Below are positions 1 through 8,167 of a stretch of DNA of 64,000 nt, piece after piece. The notes under the pieces were generated by a model. The model did not search any database. It saw only the letters and a list, made by a program, of their open reading frames with translations, and had not been told where the DNA came from. Position 1 is the stretch's first letter, and the number at the start of each line of letters is the position of its first letter. Source of the stretch: M30B53 sp964600785 (lineage in GTDB: Bacteria; Planctomycetota; Planctomycetia; Pirellulales; UBA1268); the NCBI GenBank assembly GCA_964600785.1, contig CAZRKH010000048.1, positions 1-64,000 of the forward strand, written 5' to 3'. Position numbers and translations under genes: made by a program.

Positions 1-412
1 GATGCCGATCGGCTCGGTGGGCGAACTGGCCCGGGGCCGCCGGGCCGCGGGGCGGGTTCGCGAAGCCTGGGGGATCGAGCCGGTCGTGGCCTACGCCGCG
101 TGCGAGGCCGGCTGCCTGATGTCGATGAACACCCCGCCTGCAAGGTCGGCGGGCGACTTCGAGGTCAGTTGCAAGCCGGAGACCCTCGGACGGGTGCTCA
201 ACGGCGGGGTCGTCTGGCCGGCAGCCTCGTCGCGGGCCGGCCTCAGCCTGCCGCTGGAGGCCCCGTGCGACGGAGAGGCGACGCTCCTGATTTCAGCGAT
301 GCTTCCGCAGTCGGGTAGCGAGTCGATCCAGCCGGCCCACCGGTTCCTGGCCGACCGACTCGCGGTCGATGCCGACGGCTTCCTCGTGCCCGGGATCGCT
401 GCGGCTGGCTGA
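1..412 (+). CDS. C-terminal part of an AMP-binding (acyl-CoA/acyl-ACP synthetase-like) protein, cut by window start
   Basis: The frame is open at the first base, so the real start lies outside the window. About 30 residues in, YAACEAGCLMSMNTP resembles the YGxTE adenylate-forming motif followed by the VNTP seen in long-chain acyl-CoA and acyl-ACP synthetases. KPETLGRVLNGGVVWPA then matches the KPGTVGRPLPGVEV stretch, and the chain stops at VDADGFLVPG, which matches the DEDGFL hinge. The approximately 100-residue C-terminal lid domain that normally follows, with its catalytic Lys, is missing. The motif also reads YAACEAG instead of YGCTEAS. The product is therefore either a truncated or degenerate synthetase, or an adenylation domain used without its lid. 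The stop is followed after 60 bases by tRNA-Arg. The family assignment is moderate and activity is doubtful. Confidence 0.6.
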   Translation, partial: MPIGSVGELARGRRAAGRVREAWGIEPVVAYAACEAGCLMSMNTPPARSAGDFEVSCKPETLGRVLNGGVVWPAASSRAGLSLPLEAPCDGEATLLISAMLPQSGSESIQPAHRFLADRLAVDADGFLVPGIAAAG

Positions 413-472
413 CGCCGCCGGTCAGGGCCGGCTTGGACCGCCGCCGTGCGATGGGGTATCCTTCGGAGACAA

Positions 473-546
<74 letters not shown>

Positions 547-622
547 GTGGCGGCTCGGCCGAGCAGGCACCCGGCCAAGAATGATCTTGGGAATTGCCCG
601 GGGTGATGGCTAGGCTGCCGAC

Positions 623-1225
623 ATGAGCCTGTCCCGCCCTGCCCCCGCCGCGGACCCATCCACTGCGGAGAGCCGCTTCCGGGTGGTCGGCTTCGATCCC
701 GGCCTCAACGTCACCGGCTACGGAGTGATCGAGTCGGATCTCCGTCGTGTTCGGCTCATCGAGGCGGGCTGCATCCGCACCGGAGGCGGCTCGCTCGAGG
801 CGAGGCTGCTCTCGCTCCACCGGGGCGTGGCCGAGGTGCTGGCCACCTTCCTGCCGGCTGCGATGGCGATCGAGCAGCTTTTCGTGCACGCCCGTTTCCC
901 GCGGACCGCGATCCTCATGGGGCACGCCCGCGGGGTGATCTGCCTGGCCGCCGCCGAGTCGGGGCTGGCCGTCCACGACTACCCGCCGGGCCGGGTCAAG
1001 AGCATGCTCACCGGCAGTGGCCAGGCCCGCAAATCCCAGATGCAGCTGGCGGTGCAGCGGGAGCTTGCGCTCTCCCGGCCGCCCGAGCCGGCCGACGCGG
1101 CGGATGCCCTGGCGGTGGCCCTGGCCGACTACCACCTGCGGATTCGGGCCGCCCGCTCGGCAGGCCTCCCGTCGGCGAAGGCCGGAGGAGCGTTGTCGCC
1201 ACGGTCACGCAGGAAGCCGACATGA
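623..1225 (+). CDS. ruvC: Crossover junction endodeoxyribonuclease RuvC
   Basis: Resolves Holliday junctions made by RecA and migrated by RuvAB, by paired nicks in the cytoplasm. The 200-residue protein has the RNase H-like RuvC fold. The four acidic metal ligands can be seen: D25 in VGFDPGLNVTGYGV, E84 in AIEQLF, and D158 and D161 in ADAADALA. It has about 20 extra N-terminal residues and a basic C-terminal tail compared with the usual 160-175 residue enzyme, so a start slightly downstream is possible. The stop codon overlaps the ruvA start in an ATGA junction, so the two are translationally coupled in a ruvCAB operon. Confidence 0.95.
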   Translation: MSLSRPAPAADPSTAESRFRVVGFDPGLNVTGYGVIESDLRRVRLIEAGCIRTGGGSLEARLLSLHRGVAEVLATFLPAAMAIEQLFVHARFPRTAILMGHARGVICLAAAESGLAVHDYPPGRVKSMLTGSGQARKSQMQLAVQRELALSRPPEPADAADALAVALADYHLRIRAARSAGLPSAKAGGALSPRSRRKPT

Positions 1226-1848
1226 TCCGCAGAATTCAGGGTGTCGTCGAGCGTGTGGAGCCCGACAGGGTCGATCTCGCGGTCGGTCCGGTGGTCCACG
1301 AGGTGCTCGTCCCCGAACTGGTCCGCCGCGGGCTGCAGGGCCGCCTCGGGCAGGAGGTGACCCTGCACACGCTGGAGTATCTCGAGGGTAACCCCGCCCG
1401 CGGCAACATGATCCCACGGCTCGTCGGCTTCCTCTCCGAGGTCGAGCGGGAGTTTTTCGAACTGCTTTGCGACGTCGACAAGGTCGGCACCCGCAAGGCG
1501 CTGCGGGCGATCGTGCGGCCGGTGGCCGAGATCGCCGCTGCGATCGACGCGCAGGACACGAAACTGCTCGCCACCCTGCCCGGGATCGGCGCGGCGACCG
1601 CCGACCAGATCGTGGCCAAGCTGCGGCGGAGGATGCCGAAGTTTGCCTTGCTCGTGGGCCGCGAGGCCCCGGGCGTGGAGGGGGTGCGGGACGTGCTCTC
1701 GGAGACCTTCGATGTGCTGCGGCAGTTGGGGCACTCCGATGGCGACGCCCGCCGCCTCGTCGATGCCCTCCGCGAGGAAAAGCGGCAATTTCGCGATCTT
1801 CAAGAGGCACTCGAGGCGATCTATAGACAGGTGCAGCAGCCGGGTTGA
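1222..1848 (+). CDS. ruvA: Holliday junction branch migration protein RuvA
   Basis: Junction-binding subunit of the RuvAB branch-migration motor. The 208-residue protein starts with the OB-fold domain (MIRRIQGVVERVEPDRVDL). It carries the helix-hairpin-helix LPGIGAATADQIVAKLRRR near residues 118-135 and ends in the small RuvB-binding domain (FDVLRQLGHSDGDARRLVDA). The ATG lies inside the ruvC stop (4-base overlap). ruvB follows after 53 bases. The N-terminal domain is somewhat divergent from the proteobacterial form, but length and domain order are normal. Confidence 0.93.
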   Translation: MIRRIQGVVERVEPDRVDLAVGPVVHEVLVPELVRRGLQGRLGQEVTLHTLEYLEGNPARGNMIPRLVGFLSEVEREFFELLCDVDKVGTRKALRAIVRPVAEIAAAIDAQDTKLLATLPGIGAATADQIVAKLRRRMPKFALLVGREAPGVEGVRDVLSETFDVLRQLGHSDGDARRLVDALREEKRQFRDLQEALEAIYRQVQQPG

Positions 1849-1901
1849 CATTGACGGAGGATGTCTGGACCCCGCGATCCCCACGCAGGTGACGCCCCGC
1901 G

Positions 1902-2933
1902 ATGAGCAGCTTTCGCACTCCATCGATCGACGCCGACGACGCCGGCCTGCTCGACGACCGCAGCCTGCGTCCGCAGCGGATGAGCGAGATGGTCGGCCAG
2001 CGGGCGACGGCCGAGCGGATTGCGATTGCAGTCGACGCCTCGCGGAAGCGGGGCGAGGTGCTCGGCCACGTCCTGCTCGATGGTCCTCCGGGCCTCGGCA
2101 AGACGACCTTCGCCACCTGCATTCCCAACGAGCTGGGAACTTCGCTGCAGATCGCCAGCGGGGCGGCCCTGGCCGCACCGAAGGACCTCCTGCCCTATCT
2201 CACCAACGTCGAGGAGGGCTCGGTGCTGTTCATCGACGAGATCCACCGGCTGCCCGCCTCGGTCGAGGAGTTTCTCTATCCGGCGATGGAGGACTTCCGC
2301 ATCGACATCACCCTCGGTGACGGTGTCTCGGCCCGCACGATCAACATGCCGCTGCGGCCCTTCACGCTCGTTGGCGCGACGACCCGTCCAGGGCTCCTTT
2401 CGGCCCCCCTTCGCGACCGCTTCATGATGCGGGAGCACCTCGATTTCTACGAAGACGCCGAGCTCGCCGAGATCGTTCGTCGCTCGGCCGTCAAACTCTC
2501 GATGCCGATGGATGACGACTCGGCCGACGAGATCGCCCGCCGCAGCCGCGGCACGCCGCGGCTGGCCAACAATCGGCTCCGCTGGATTCGCGACTTCTCC
2601 ACGAGCCGCGCCGGCGGCGGAATCGATGTGGCAATCGTGCGGGAGGCCCTCCAGATGCAGGGCATCGACACGCTCGGCCTCGACGGATTCGATCGCCGGT
2701 ATCTCGAGACGATCCAGCGGGTCTTCGGCGGGGGCCCGGTGGGCATCGAGGCGATCGCCCACACGATGAGCAGCAGCCCCGACACGCTCGAGGACGATGT
2801 GGAGCCGTTTCTGCTGCGGCGGGAACTGCTCGTGCGAACCCCCCGTGGCCGCCGCCTGACCCCCCGTGGCGCCGAGCATGCCGGGGGCGGTCCCCGGGAC
2901 GGCCAGGGACGCCTCTGGGGGAGCGGTCATTGA
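1902..2933 (+). CDS. ruvB: Holliday junction DNA helicase RuvB
   Basis: AAA+ ATPase that drives branch migration as hexameric rings on either side of RuvA. Seen in the 343 residues: N-terminal LRPQRMSEMVGQ, Walker A GPPGLGKT at about 61-68, Walker B VLFIDEIHR, sensor 1 GATTRPG, an Arg finger in PLRDRF, sensor 2 in RSRGTPRLANNRLRW, and the C-terminal winged helix with ISR-like RTPRGRRLT. The final 20 residues are a Gly-rich extension of no known role. It is third in the ruvCAB operon. A candidate promoter for the following rpmF overlaps the stop codon. Confidence 0.95.
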   Translation: MSSFRTPSIDADDAGLLDDRSLRPQRMSEMVGQRATAERIAIAVDASRKRGEVLGHVLLDGPPGLGKTTFATCIPNELGTSLQIASGAALAAPKDLLPYLTNVEEGSVLFIDEIHRLPASVEEFLYPAMEDFRIDITLGDGVSARTINMPLRPFTLVGATTRPGLLSAPLRDRFMMREHLDFYEDAELAEIVRRSAVKLSMPMDDDSADEIARRSRGTPRLANNRLRWIRDFSTSRAGGGIDVAIVREALQMQGIDTLGLDGFDRRYLETIQRVFGGGPVGIEAIAHTMSSSPDTLEDDVEPFLLRRELLVRTPRGRRLTPRGAEHAGGGPRDGQGRLWGSGH

Positions 2934-2957
2934 CGCGGCCGGCCGGCCGGCGATACT
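2930..2957 (+). promoter_or_regulatory. Candidate sigma-70 promoter for rpmF
   Basis: TTGACG at 2930-2935 and GATACT at 2952-2957 are separated by 16 bases of alternating GGCC. The site overlaps the ruvB stop codon and lies about 55 bases before the rpmF start. It is assigned from sequence match and position only. Confidence 0.45.
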
Positions 2958-3011
2958 TAAGGTTTCCCCGAACACACCTGCAATCCGCACCCAGCGAGCC
3001 CCGAGGCTGCC

Positions 3012-3191
3012 ATGGCCGTCCCCAAGCGTCGCCAATCGAATCGCCGAACCGGCTCCCGTCGGGCCCACGACAGCCTGCGACCGCAGCAGTTGACCTTCTG
3101 CCCGAACTGCGGCAAGGCGGCCCGGACCCATCGCGTCTGCGGCAACTGCGGCTACTACATGGGCCGGGTCGTCGTGAAGACGGCCGAATGA
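3012..3191 (+). CDS. rpmF: 50S ribosomal protein L32
   Basis: A 59-residue protein beginning MAVPKRRQSNRRTGSRRAHD, the typical L32 N-terminus. Two CxxC pairs (CPNCG and CGNCG) with 12 residues between them form the zinc-ribbon of the zinc-binding L32 type. It is a component of the large ribosomal subunit near the peptidyl transferase region. The rpmF-fab order is common in bacteria and ties ribosome and lipid synthesis genes together, although plsX, often found here, is absent. fabD follows after 40 bases. Confidence 0.95.
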   Translation: MAVPKRRQSNRRTGSRRAHDSLRPQQLTFCPNCGKAARTHRVCGNCGYYMGRVVVKTAE

Positions 3192-3231
3192 GACTTGTGG
3201 CGGCGGCCGATTCACGTTTGCGGGGATCGAT

Positions 3232-4140
3232 TTGACCCGTTCGGCACTCCTTTTTCCGGGTCAGGGCGCCCAGTCGGTCGGCATGCTCGGCGACTGGAGC
3301 GAGCAGGTGCCCGCCTGCGGGGAACTCTTCGACCGGGCCGCCGACATCCTCGGCTACGATCTCGCCGCAATCTGCCGCGAGGGGCCTCTCGAGCGTCTCA
3401 ACAGCACCGCGGTCAGTCAGCCGGCGCTTCTGGTCACGAGCCTTGCCGCCCTGGAACTCCTGCGGGTTCGCGATGATTCCCCGCTCGGGGAGGTGGCGAT
3501 GGCCGCCGGACTTTCGCTGGGCGAATACTCGGCGTTGGTCTTCGCCGCCGCGATCGATTTCGAAGACGCGGTGCGGGTGGTCGCCGAGCGGGGTCGGGCG
3601 ATGCAAGACTGCGCCGAGGCAAGCCCCGGCGGGATGCTCGCGGTGCTCGGCCTCGATCGCGATGGGGTCGAGCGGCTCTGCGATGCCGTCAGGGGCGACG
3701 ACGTGTTGGGCGTGGCGAACGTGCTCTGCCCCGGCAACGTGGTCGCCTCGGGCGACGCGGCGGCCTGCGAGCGGCTCGCAGAGGCCGCGGGAGAGGCGGG
3801 CGCGATGAAGTGCGTGCGGCTGGAAGTGGCGGGAGCCTTCCACACCTCGCGGATGGCCGCTGCTGTGGAGCGATTGACCGCGGCGGTCGATGCGGTGGAG
3901 ATTCGCCCGCCGCGGATTCCCGTGGTGAGCAATGTCGATGCCCGTCCCCATCATGATCCAGAGGAGATTCGGCAGCTGCTTGCCCGGCAGGTGTGCGGGG
4001 TCGTCGAGTGGCAGGCATCAATGGAATACCTCCTCGCCGAGGGGATCGAGAGCTGCTATGAGGTGGGCCCTGGCCGGGTGCTCCGCGGGTTGCTCAAACG
4101 GATCGACCGCAAGCTGCCCGCCCACGGGGTGATCGGCTGA
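3232..4140 (+). CDS. fabD: Malonyl-CoA:ACP transacylase
   Basis: Loads malonyl groups from CoA onto ACP for fatty-acid elongation. The protein begins LLFPGQGAQSVGM, the standard acyltransferase N-terminus. It has the nucleophile elbow GLSLGEYSAL with Ser95, and the catalytic His in AGAFHTSRM near residue 204. The usual GHSLGE has Leu in place of the His just before the serine. The best start is TTG at 3232, because no ATG or GTG lies ahead of the conserved N-terminus in frame. 302 residues is normal for FabD. It is followed by fabG, acpP and fabF on the same strand. Confidence 0.93.
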   Translation: MTRSALLFPGQGAQSVGMLGDWSEQVPACGELFDRAADILGYDLAAICREGPLERLNSTAVSQPALLVTSLAALELLRVRDDSPLGEVAMAAGLSLGEYSALVFAAAIDFEDAVRVVAERGRAMQDCAEASPGGMLAVLGLDRDGVERLCDAVRGDDVLGVANVLCPGNVVASGDAAACERLAEAAGEAGAMKCVRLEVAGAFHTSRMAAAVERLTAAVDAVEIRPPRIPVVSNVDARPHHDPEEIRQLLARQVCGVVEWQASMEYLLAEGIESCYEVGPGRVLRGLLKRIDRKLPAHGVIG

Positions 4141-4284
4141 GCATGGCGGGCATCTGCCCTGCCCCGCAATTTCGGGTATCGTAGCGACGTGTTGCCACGG
4201 CCGACCGCACGGCCGCGATCGCCGCGAGGCAATCGATCCCGTTCGACACACCCGACCCGCAGGACACGCACGAGAGGACCAGGC

Positions 4285-5070
4285 ATGGCGGCAAAGAAGG
4301 CCGACGACACCCCCGTTCAACGGCTCGGAGTCGATCTCTCCGGGCAGGTGGCGCTGGTCACCGGGGCCTCCCAGGGAATCGGTCGCGCGATCGCCGAAAC
4401 GCTCGCTGCCAACGGCGCGACCGTGGCGGTGGTGGCCCGCAACGCGGAGAAGCTCGCGGAACTGGTGTCGGTGATCGAGGCGGCCGGCGGCAAGGCGGGC
4501 AGTTTTCCCTGTGACGTTTCCCGTGCCGAGGACGTGGCGGCCACGGTGGAGAAGGTGGTCGAGACCTTTGGTCGGCTCGACATCCTCGTCAACAACGCCG
4601 GGGTGACCCGCGATACGCTCCTGCCGAGAATGGGTGACGAGGAATGGGACGAGGTGATCGCCACGAATCTCCGCGGGCCGTTTCTGTTCATGCGTGCCGC
4701 GAGCCGGCCGATGATGCAACAGCGGTATGGCCGGATTGTGAACGTGGCGAGCGTTTCCGGGCTGATCGGCAATCCCGGGCAGGCCAACTATTCCGCCTCC
4801 AAGGCGGGGCTCGTGGGGCTCACCCGCACCGTCGCCAAGGAACTCGCCGGCCGGAAGGTGACCGTCAACGCCGTGGCCCCGGGGTTCATCGCCAGCGAGA
4901 TGACCGATGCCCTCGGGCCGGCGCTTGTCGATGAGGTCAAAAAACGCGTTCCCGCCAAGCGGCTCGGGGAGGCGGGGGAGATCGCCGAGGCGGTGCTCTT
5001 TCTCGCCTCCCCCTCGGCCGGTTACGTCACCGCCCAGGTGCTGGTGGCCGACGGCGGGCTGATCGGCTGA
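4285..5070 (+). CDS. fabG: 3-oxoacyl-[ACP] reductase FabG
   Basis: NADPH-dependent reductase for the first reduction of the fatty-acid cycle. The 261-residue short-chain dehydrogenase has the dinucleotide motif TGASQGIG near residue 28, NNAG, the catalytic Ser in NVASVSG, and the YSASK catalytic Tyr/Lys pair. VAPGFIASEMTD and the C-terminal VLVADGGLIG are also typical of FabG. The ATG at 4285 is preceded by GAGAGGACC. The frame is open further upstream to 4189, but that stretch is Pro/Arg-rich and not conserved. A short N-terminal extension (about 15 residues) precedes the Rossmann fold. Confidence 0.93.
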   Translation: MAAKKADDTPVQRLGVDLSGQVALVTGASQGIGRAIAETLAANGATVAVVARNAEKLAELVSVIEAAGGKAGSFPCDVSRAEDVAATVEKVVETFGRLDILVNNAGVTRDTLLPRMGDEEWDEVIATNLRGPFLFMRAASRPMMQQRYGRIVNVASVSGLIGNPGQANYSASKAGLVGLTRTVAKELAGRKVTVNAVAPGFIASEMTDALGPALVDEVKKRVPAKRLGEAGEIAEAVLFLASPSAGYVTAQVLVADGGLIG

Positions 5071-5117
5071 GCCGACCGGGGCTCGGCAGACTCATCGGCT
5101 GGGAGGGATGGTCGGTC

Positions 5118-5146
5118 TGGACAGTCTCGGGGCCAACGGGTATATC
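5118..5146 (+). promoter_or_regulatory. Candidate strong promoter for acpP-fabF
   Basis: TGGACA at 5118-5123 and TATATC at 5141-5146 are separated by 17 bases. They lie in the 212-base gap between fabG and acpP, with about 135 bases of leader before the acpP start. This is one of the best sigma-70-like matches in the window, and a separate promoter fits the high level of ACP that cells need. Confidence 0.55.
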
Positions 5147-5282
5147 TCACGCGATCTCGGGCGGATTTCGGTCACCTCCGGTGAGGCGACTCCGGCTTCC
5201 GCCCCGACCCCGGCCCAGAGTGCCTCCGGCAAGCCGTGCAAGGCAGCACGTCGCTCGCCGGCCGACAGGAGGATCCAGCAAC

Positions 5283-5519
5283 GTGGCATCAGTTCAAGAA
5301 CGCGTGATCGACATCGTCGCGACGCAACTCGGCGTGAGCAAGGACCAGATCACGCCCGAAACCTCGTTCATCAACGATCTCGGGGCCGATTCACTCGATA
5401 CGGTCGAACTGGTGATGGAACTCGAAGAGGAGTTCGAAATCAACATTCCTGATGACGCCGCCGAAAAGATCCAGACCGTCGGCGAGGCTGTTGAATTCAT
5501 CGAGAAGAACCAGGCCTGA
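5283..5519 (+). CDS. acpP: Acyl carrier protein
   Basis: A 78-residue acidic protein that carries growing acyl chains on a 4'-phosphopantetheine arm. The attachment Ser37 is in LGADSLDTVELVMELEEEF, the classic ACP helix II motif. The C-terminus EKIQTVGEAVEFIEKN is also typical. The start is GTG at 5283, behind a strong GACAGGAGGATCC ribosome-binding site. The in-frame extension upstream is Arg-rich and unlike ACP. It sits between fabG and fabF, as in many bacteria. Confidence 0.96.
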   Translation: MASVQERVIDIVATQLGVSKDQITPETSFINDLGADSLDTVELVMELEEEFEINIPDDAAEKIQTVGEAVEFIEKNQA

Positions 5520-5604
5520 GGTGCCCCGGCCCAGGCGGGTCTGCAGTTTGCCGGTGGAGGCTGGCTCGGATGCCCGGCGGGTGCGGTCGGAAAAAGCGGT
5601 TCGC

Positions 5605-6849
5605 ATGAAGCGACGTGTCGTTGTTACAGGCCTGGGGGTGGTCACCTCGCTCGGCCGCCCCGTGGAAACCTTCTGGGAACGGGTCGTTCGTGGAGACAGC
5701 GGCGTCGGTCCGATCACGCTCTTCGATGTCAGCGGCTACCGCGTGCAGTTTGGTGGCGAGGTTCCCTGGCGTCCCGAGGAGGAGGGAATCGCCAGCGTCA
5801 AGGAGCTCCGCCGGCTCGACCGCTTCACGCAATTCGCCCTGGCCGCCGCCACCGACGCGGTGACCGACTCGGGGCTCGACTTTGGCGGCGAAGACCCCTT
5901 TCGCTGCGGCGTCCTGATCGGCTCGGGGATCGGCGGGCTCTCGGAATTCGAGGCCCAGCACGAGCGGCTGCTCACCAAGGGCATCGAAAAGGTCTCGCCC
6001 TTCACGATTCCGAAGCTGATGGTCAACTCCGCCAGCGGCCATGTCTCCTCGAAATACGGGATCAAGGGCCCCAACACCGCGGTCGCCACGGCCTGCGCCA
6101 GTGCCGCCAACTCGATCGGCGACGCCCTGCGGGCGATCCAGTATGGCGATGCCGACGTGATGGTCAGCGGCGGGAGCGAGGCGGCACTGACGCCGATGGG
6201 CCTGGCGGGATTCCAGAACATGCGGGCCCTCTCCTTTCGCAGCGACGCCCCGCAGCAGGCCAGCAGGCCCTTCGACGCCGACCGCGACGGCTTCGTGCTT
6301 GCCGAGGGGGCAGGGGTCGTGGTTCTCGAGGAACTTGAGCACGCCCGCCGACGGGGGGCCAGGATCTACGGCGAGCTGATGGGCTACGGCGCCAGCGGCG
6401 ATGCCGGCCACATCACCCAGCCCGACGAGGAGGGAACCGGTGCGGCTCGGGCGATGACGATGGCCCTCGCCAATGCCGGCCTTGACTCCGATGCGGTGCA
6501 CTATGTGAACGCCCACGGAACGAGCACGCCGCTGGGCGACAAGGCCGAGACGGTCGCTCTCAAGCGGGTCTTCGGTTCGCACGCGGCGAAGCTCGCGGTC
6601 TCGAGCACCAAGAGCCAGCTCGGCCACACGCTGGGGGCCTCCGGCGGGATCGAGTTGGTGGTCTGTGCGCTCACGATCGACCGTGGCGTGATCAGCCCCA
6701 CGATCAATCTCGAGACGCCCGACCCGGACTGCGACCTCGACTACACGCCCAACGAGGCCCGCGAGGCGAGGGTCGACGTGGCGATGAGCAACAGTTTCGG
6801 CTTCGGCGGCCACAACGCCTCGCTCGTGCTTGGCCGCTATTCCGGCTGA
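5605..6849 (+). CDS. fabF: 3-oxoacyl-[ACP] synthase II (FabF)
   Basis: Elongating condensing enzyme of type II fatty-acid synthesis. The 414-residue thiolase-fold protein has the complete Cys-His-His triad: C164 in TACASAANS, H304 in NAHGTSTPLGD and H341 in GHTLGASGG. This spacing is nearly identical to E. coli FabF. The ATG at 5605 starts MKRRVVVTGLGVVTSLG, the family N-terminus. The open frame runs further upstream without conserved sequence. It is transcribed with acpP. A paralogue lacking the triad lies 1.3 kb downstream. Confidence 0.95.
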   Translation: MKRRVVVTGLGVVTSLGRPVETFWERVVRGDSGVGPITLFDVSGYRVQFGGEVPWRPEEEGIASVKELRRLDRFTQFALAAATDAVTDSGLDFGGEDPFRCGVLIGSGIGGLSEFEAQHERLLTKGIEKVSPFTIPKLMVNSASGHVSSKYGIKGPNTAVATACASAANSIGDALRAIQYGDADVMVSGGSEAALTPMGLAGFQNMRALSFRSDAPQQASRPFDADRDGFVLAEGAGVVVLEELEHARRRGARIYGELMGYGASGDAGHITQPDEEGTGAARAMTMALANAGLDSDAVHYVNAHGTSTPLGDKAETVALKRVFGSHAAKLAVSSTKSQLGHTLGASGGIELVVCALTIDRGVISPTINLETPDPDCDLDYTPNEAREARVDVAMSNSFGFGGHNASLVLGRYSG

Positions 6850-6872
6850 CGCTCCGTCTCGCGCGCAAAAGC

Positions 6873-6891
6873 CCGGTGCGGCCCGCACCGG
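6873..6891. repeat. CCGGTGCG hairpin, dispersed repeat copy 1
   Basis: CCGGTGCG (6873-6880), loop GCC, CGCACCGG (6884-6891): a perfect 8-bp stem 23 bases after the fabF stop. The same stem with loop GCT occurs at 41112-41130, beside the 43-bp tandem array. It could act as a transcript-end hairpin, but there is no T-run, so intrinsic termination is not shown. Confidence 0.6.
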
Positions 6892-7042
6892 CGTTCGCTC
6901 GTCATTTCCACCGAGTCCTGCCCACCCCCCAAACCGCGGCAGAACCCCCGGCAGAACTCCGGCAGAACCCTCTTGCTCCGGCACCGGCACGAGGCCTACC
7001 CTCGCCCCGCTGTCCCCGCCCTCCTGCACGGAGCCCGTCGCG

Positions 7043-8095
7043 ATGCCGCCGGTTTCCCGAAGCCTGTTCCCCGCGGTGCTCGCAGCGGCCTGGCTGCCGG
7101 CCGCCGCGTGTGCCCAGCAGGTGACCACGGCCGGCGGGCCGCCGCCGGCCACCGCCGTCACCCCCACGTCCTGGATCGACGGCAATCCTCTTCCAGACGA
7201 GGGCGGGCAGCTGCTCAAAACCTACGACATCTCGCCCTTCGTCGAGGAGGCCGGGCCGGGAAGTCAAAAGCTCGTCGTCGACTGGGTGCTCCAGGACACC
7301 GGCTACGCGACCTGGCACGGTGAGGTGGTCGCCTCGCTCTCGGCCGACGCCTCGAAGCTCACCTGCTACCACACCGAGGCGGTGCAGCAGCGGGTGGCGG
7401 CGGTTGTCGAACGATTTGTGACCGACGCCAAAGCGCCGCACCGCTTTGCGATCCGGGTGCTCGGGCTGAAGAGCCCCTCCTGGCGGGCCGACGCGGCTCC
7501 CAGCATGGTGCCCCTGCCGACAAGCACACCGGGCGTGCAGGCCTGGATGATGCCGCGGGAGACCGCGGCGGTGCTCGTCGCCTCGCTGCGAAGCCGTTCC
7601 GACTGCCGGGAGGTGCCGACCGGGCGGGTGCTCGCCGCCAACGGCCAGCCGGCCGCCATCTCCGGTGGCCGCCGCCGGCCCTACGTCCGCGACATCGCCG
7701 CGTCACCCAATGCCTGGCCCGGCTGGCAGCAGCTTTCCGGTGCCTGCGACGAGGGGCTTTCGGTCGACGTGCAGCCCCTCGTTGCCGATGGCGGGGCGGC
7801 GGTCGAGGCGATCGTCCGCTGCCGCATCGATCAGCTGGAGCGGCTCACGCCGGTCGTCGTCGACGTGCCGGCGGCCACGCAGGGCCGGGTGCAGATCGAG
7901 GTGCCGCAGGCGGCTGCGGTGCGGGTCGGCGAGCGGTTTCGCTGGCCCGCGAGCCACACGCTCCTGGTGGGCCTGGGGATCGTGCCCTGGCCGGTCCCCG
8001 AGCCCTCCGCGGGATCGCCCGCGCTGCTGCCCTCCACCGCCCGGCGGATGGACGTGGTCGTCGTCGTCGAGCCGCGGCTCTCCGCCGCCCCTTGA
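7043..8095 (+). CDS. Exported protein of unknown function, secretin-domain-like
   Basis: A 350-residue protein with an N-terminal signal peptide (MPPVSRSLFPAVLAAAWLPAAACAQQ). The start at 7043 is chosen because it places the signal peptide at the N-terminus. Residues about 55-110 (KTYDISPFVEEAG, then VVASLSADASKLTCYHTEAVQQRVAAVVERF) resemble the small ring-building domains of type II/III secretins, where a similar YDVxDLV...VxQTxxVQQxV pattern occurs. No secretin pore domain and no transmembrane strand repeat is seen. It lies between fabF and the catalytically dead ketosynthase on the same strand. Whether it works with them is unknown. No function is assigned. Confidence 0.6.
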   Translation: MPPVSRSLFPAVLAAAWLPAAACAQQVTTAGGPPPATAVTPTSWIDGNPLPDEGGQLLKTYDISPFVEEAGPGSQKLVVDWVLQDTGYATWHGEVVASLSADASKLTCYHTEAVQQRVAAVVERFVTDAKAPHRFAIRVLGLKSPSWRADAAPSMVPLPTSTPGVQAWMMPRETAAVLVASLRSRSDCREVPTGRVLAANGQPAAISGGRRRPYVRDIAASPNAWPGWQQLSGACDEGLSVDVQPLVADGGAAVEAIVRCRIDQLERLTPVVVDVPAATQGRVQIEVPQAAAVRVGERFRWPASHTLLVGLGIVPWPVPEPSAGSPALLPSTARRMDVVVVVEPRLSAAP

Positions 8096-8167
8096 GCCGG
8101 TATACTCCGCGGATTCGCAGCAATCGATGCTGCGAGCGAGGAAACCGTACACCGAGGAACCGGGTGC

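Noticed and set aside
6873..6891. Intrinsic terminator after fabF
   Set aside because: The stem is strong but is not followed by a T-run, so it is listed as a repeat hairpin, not as a terminator.
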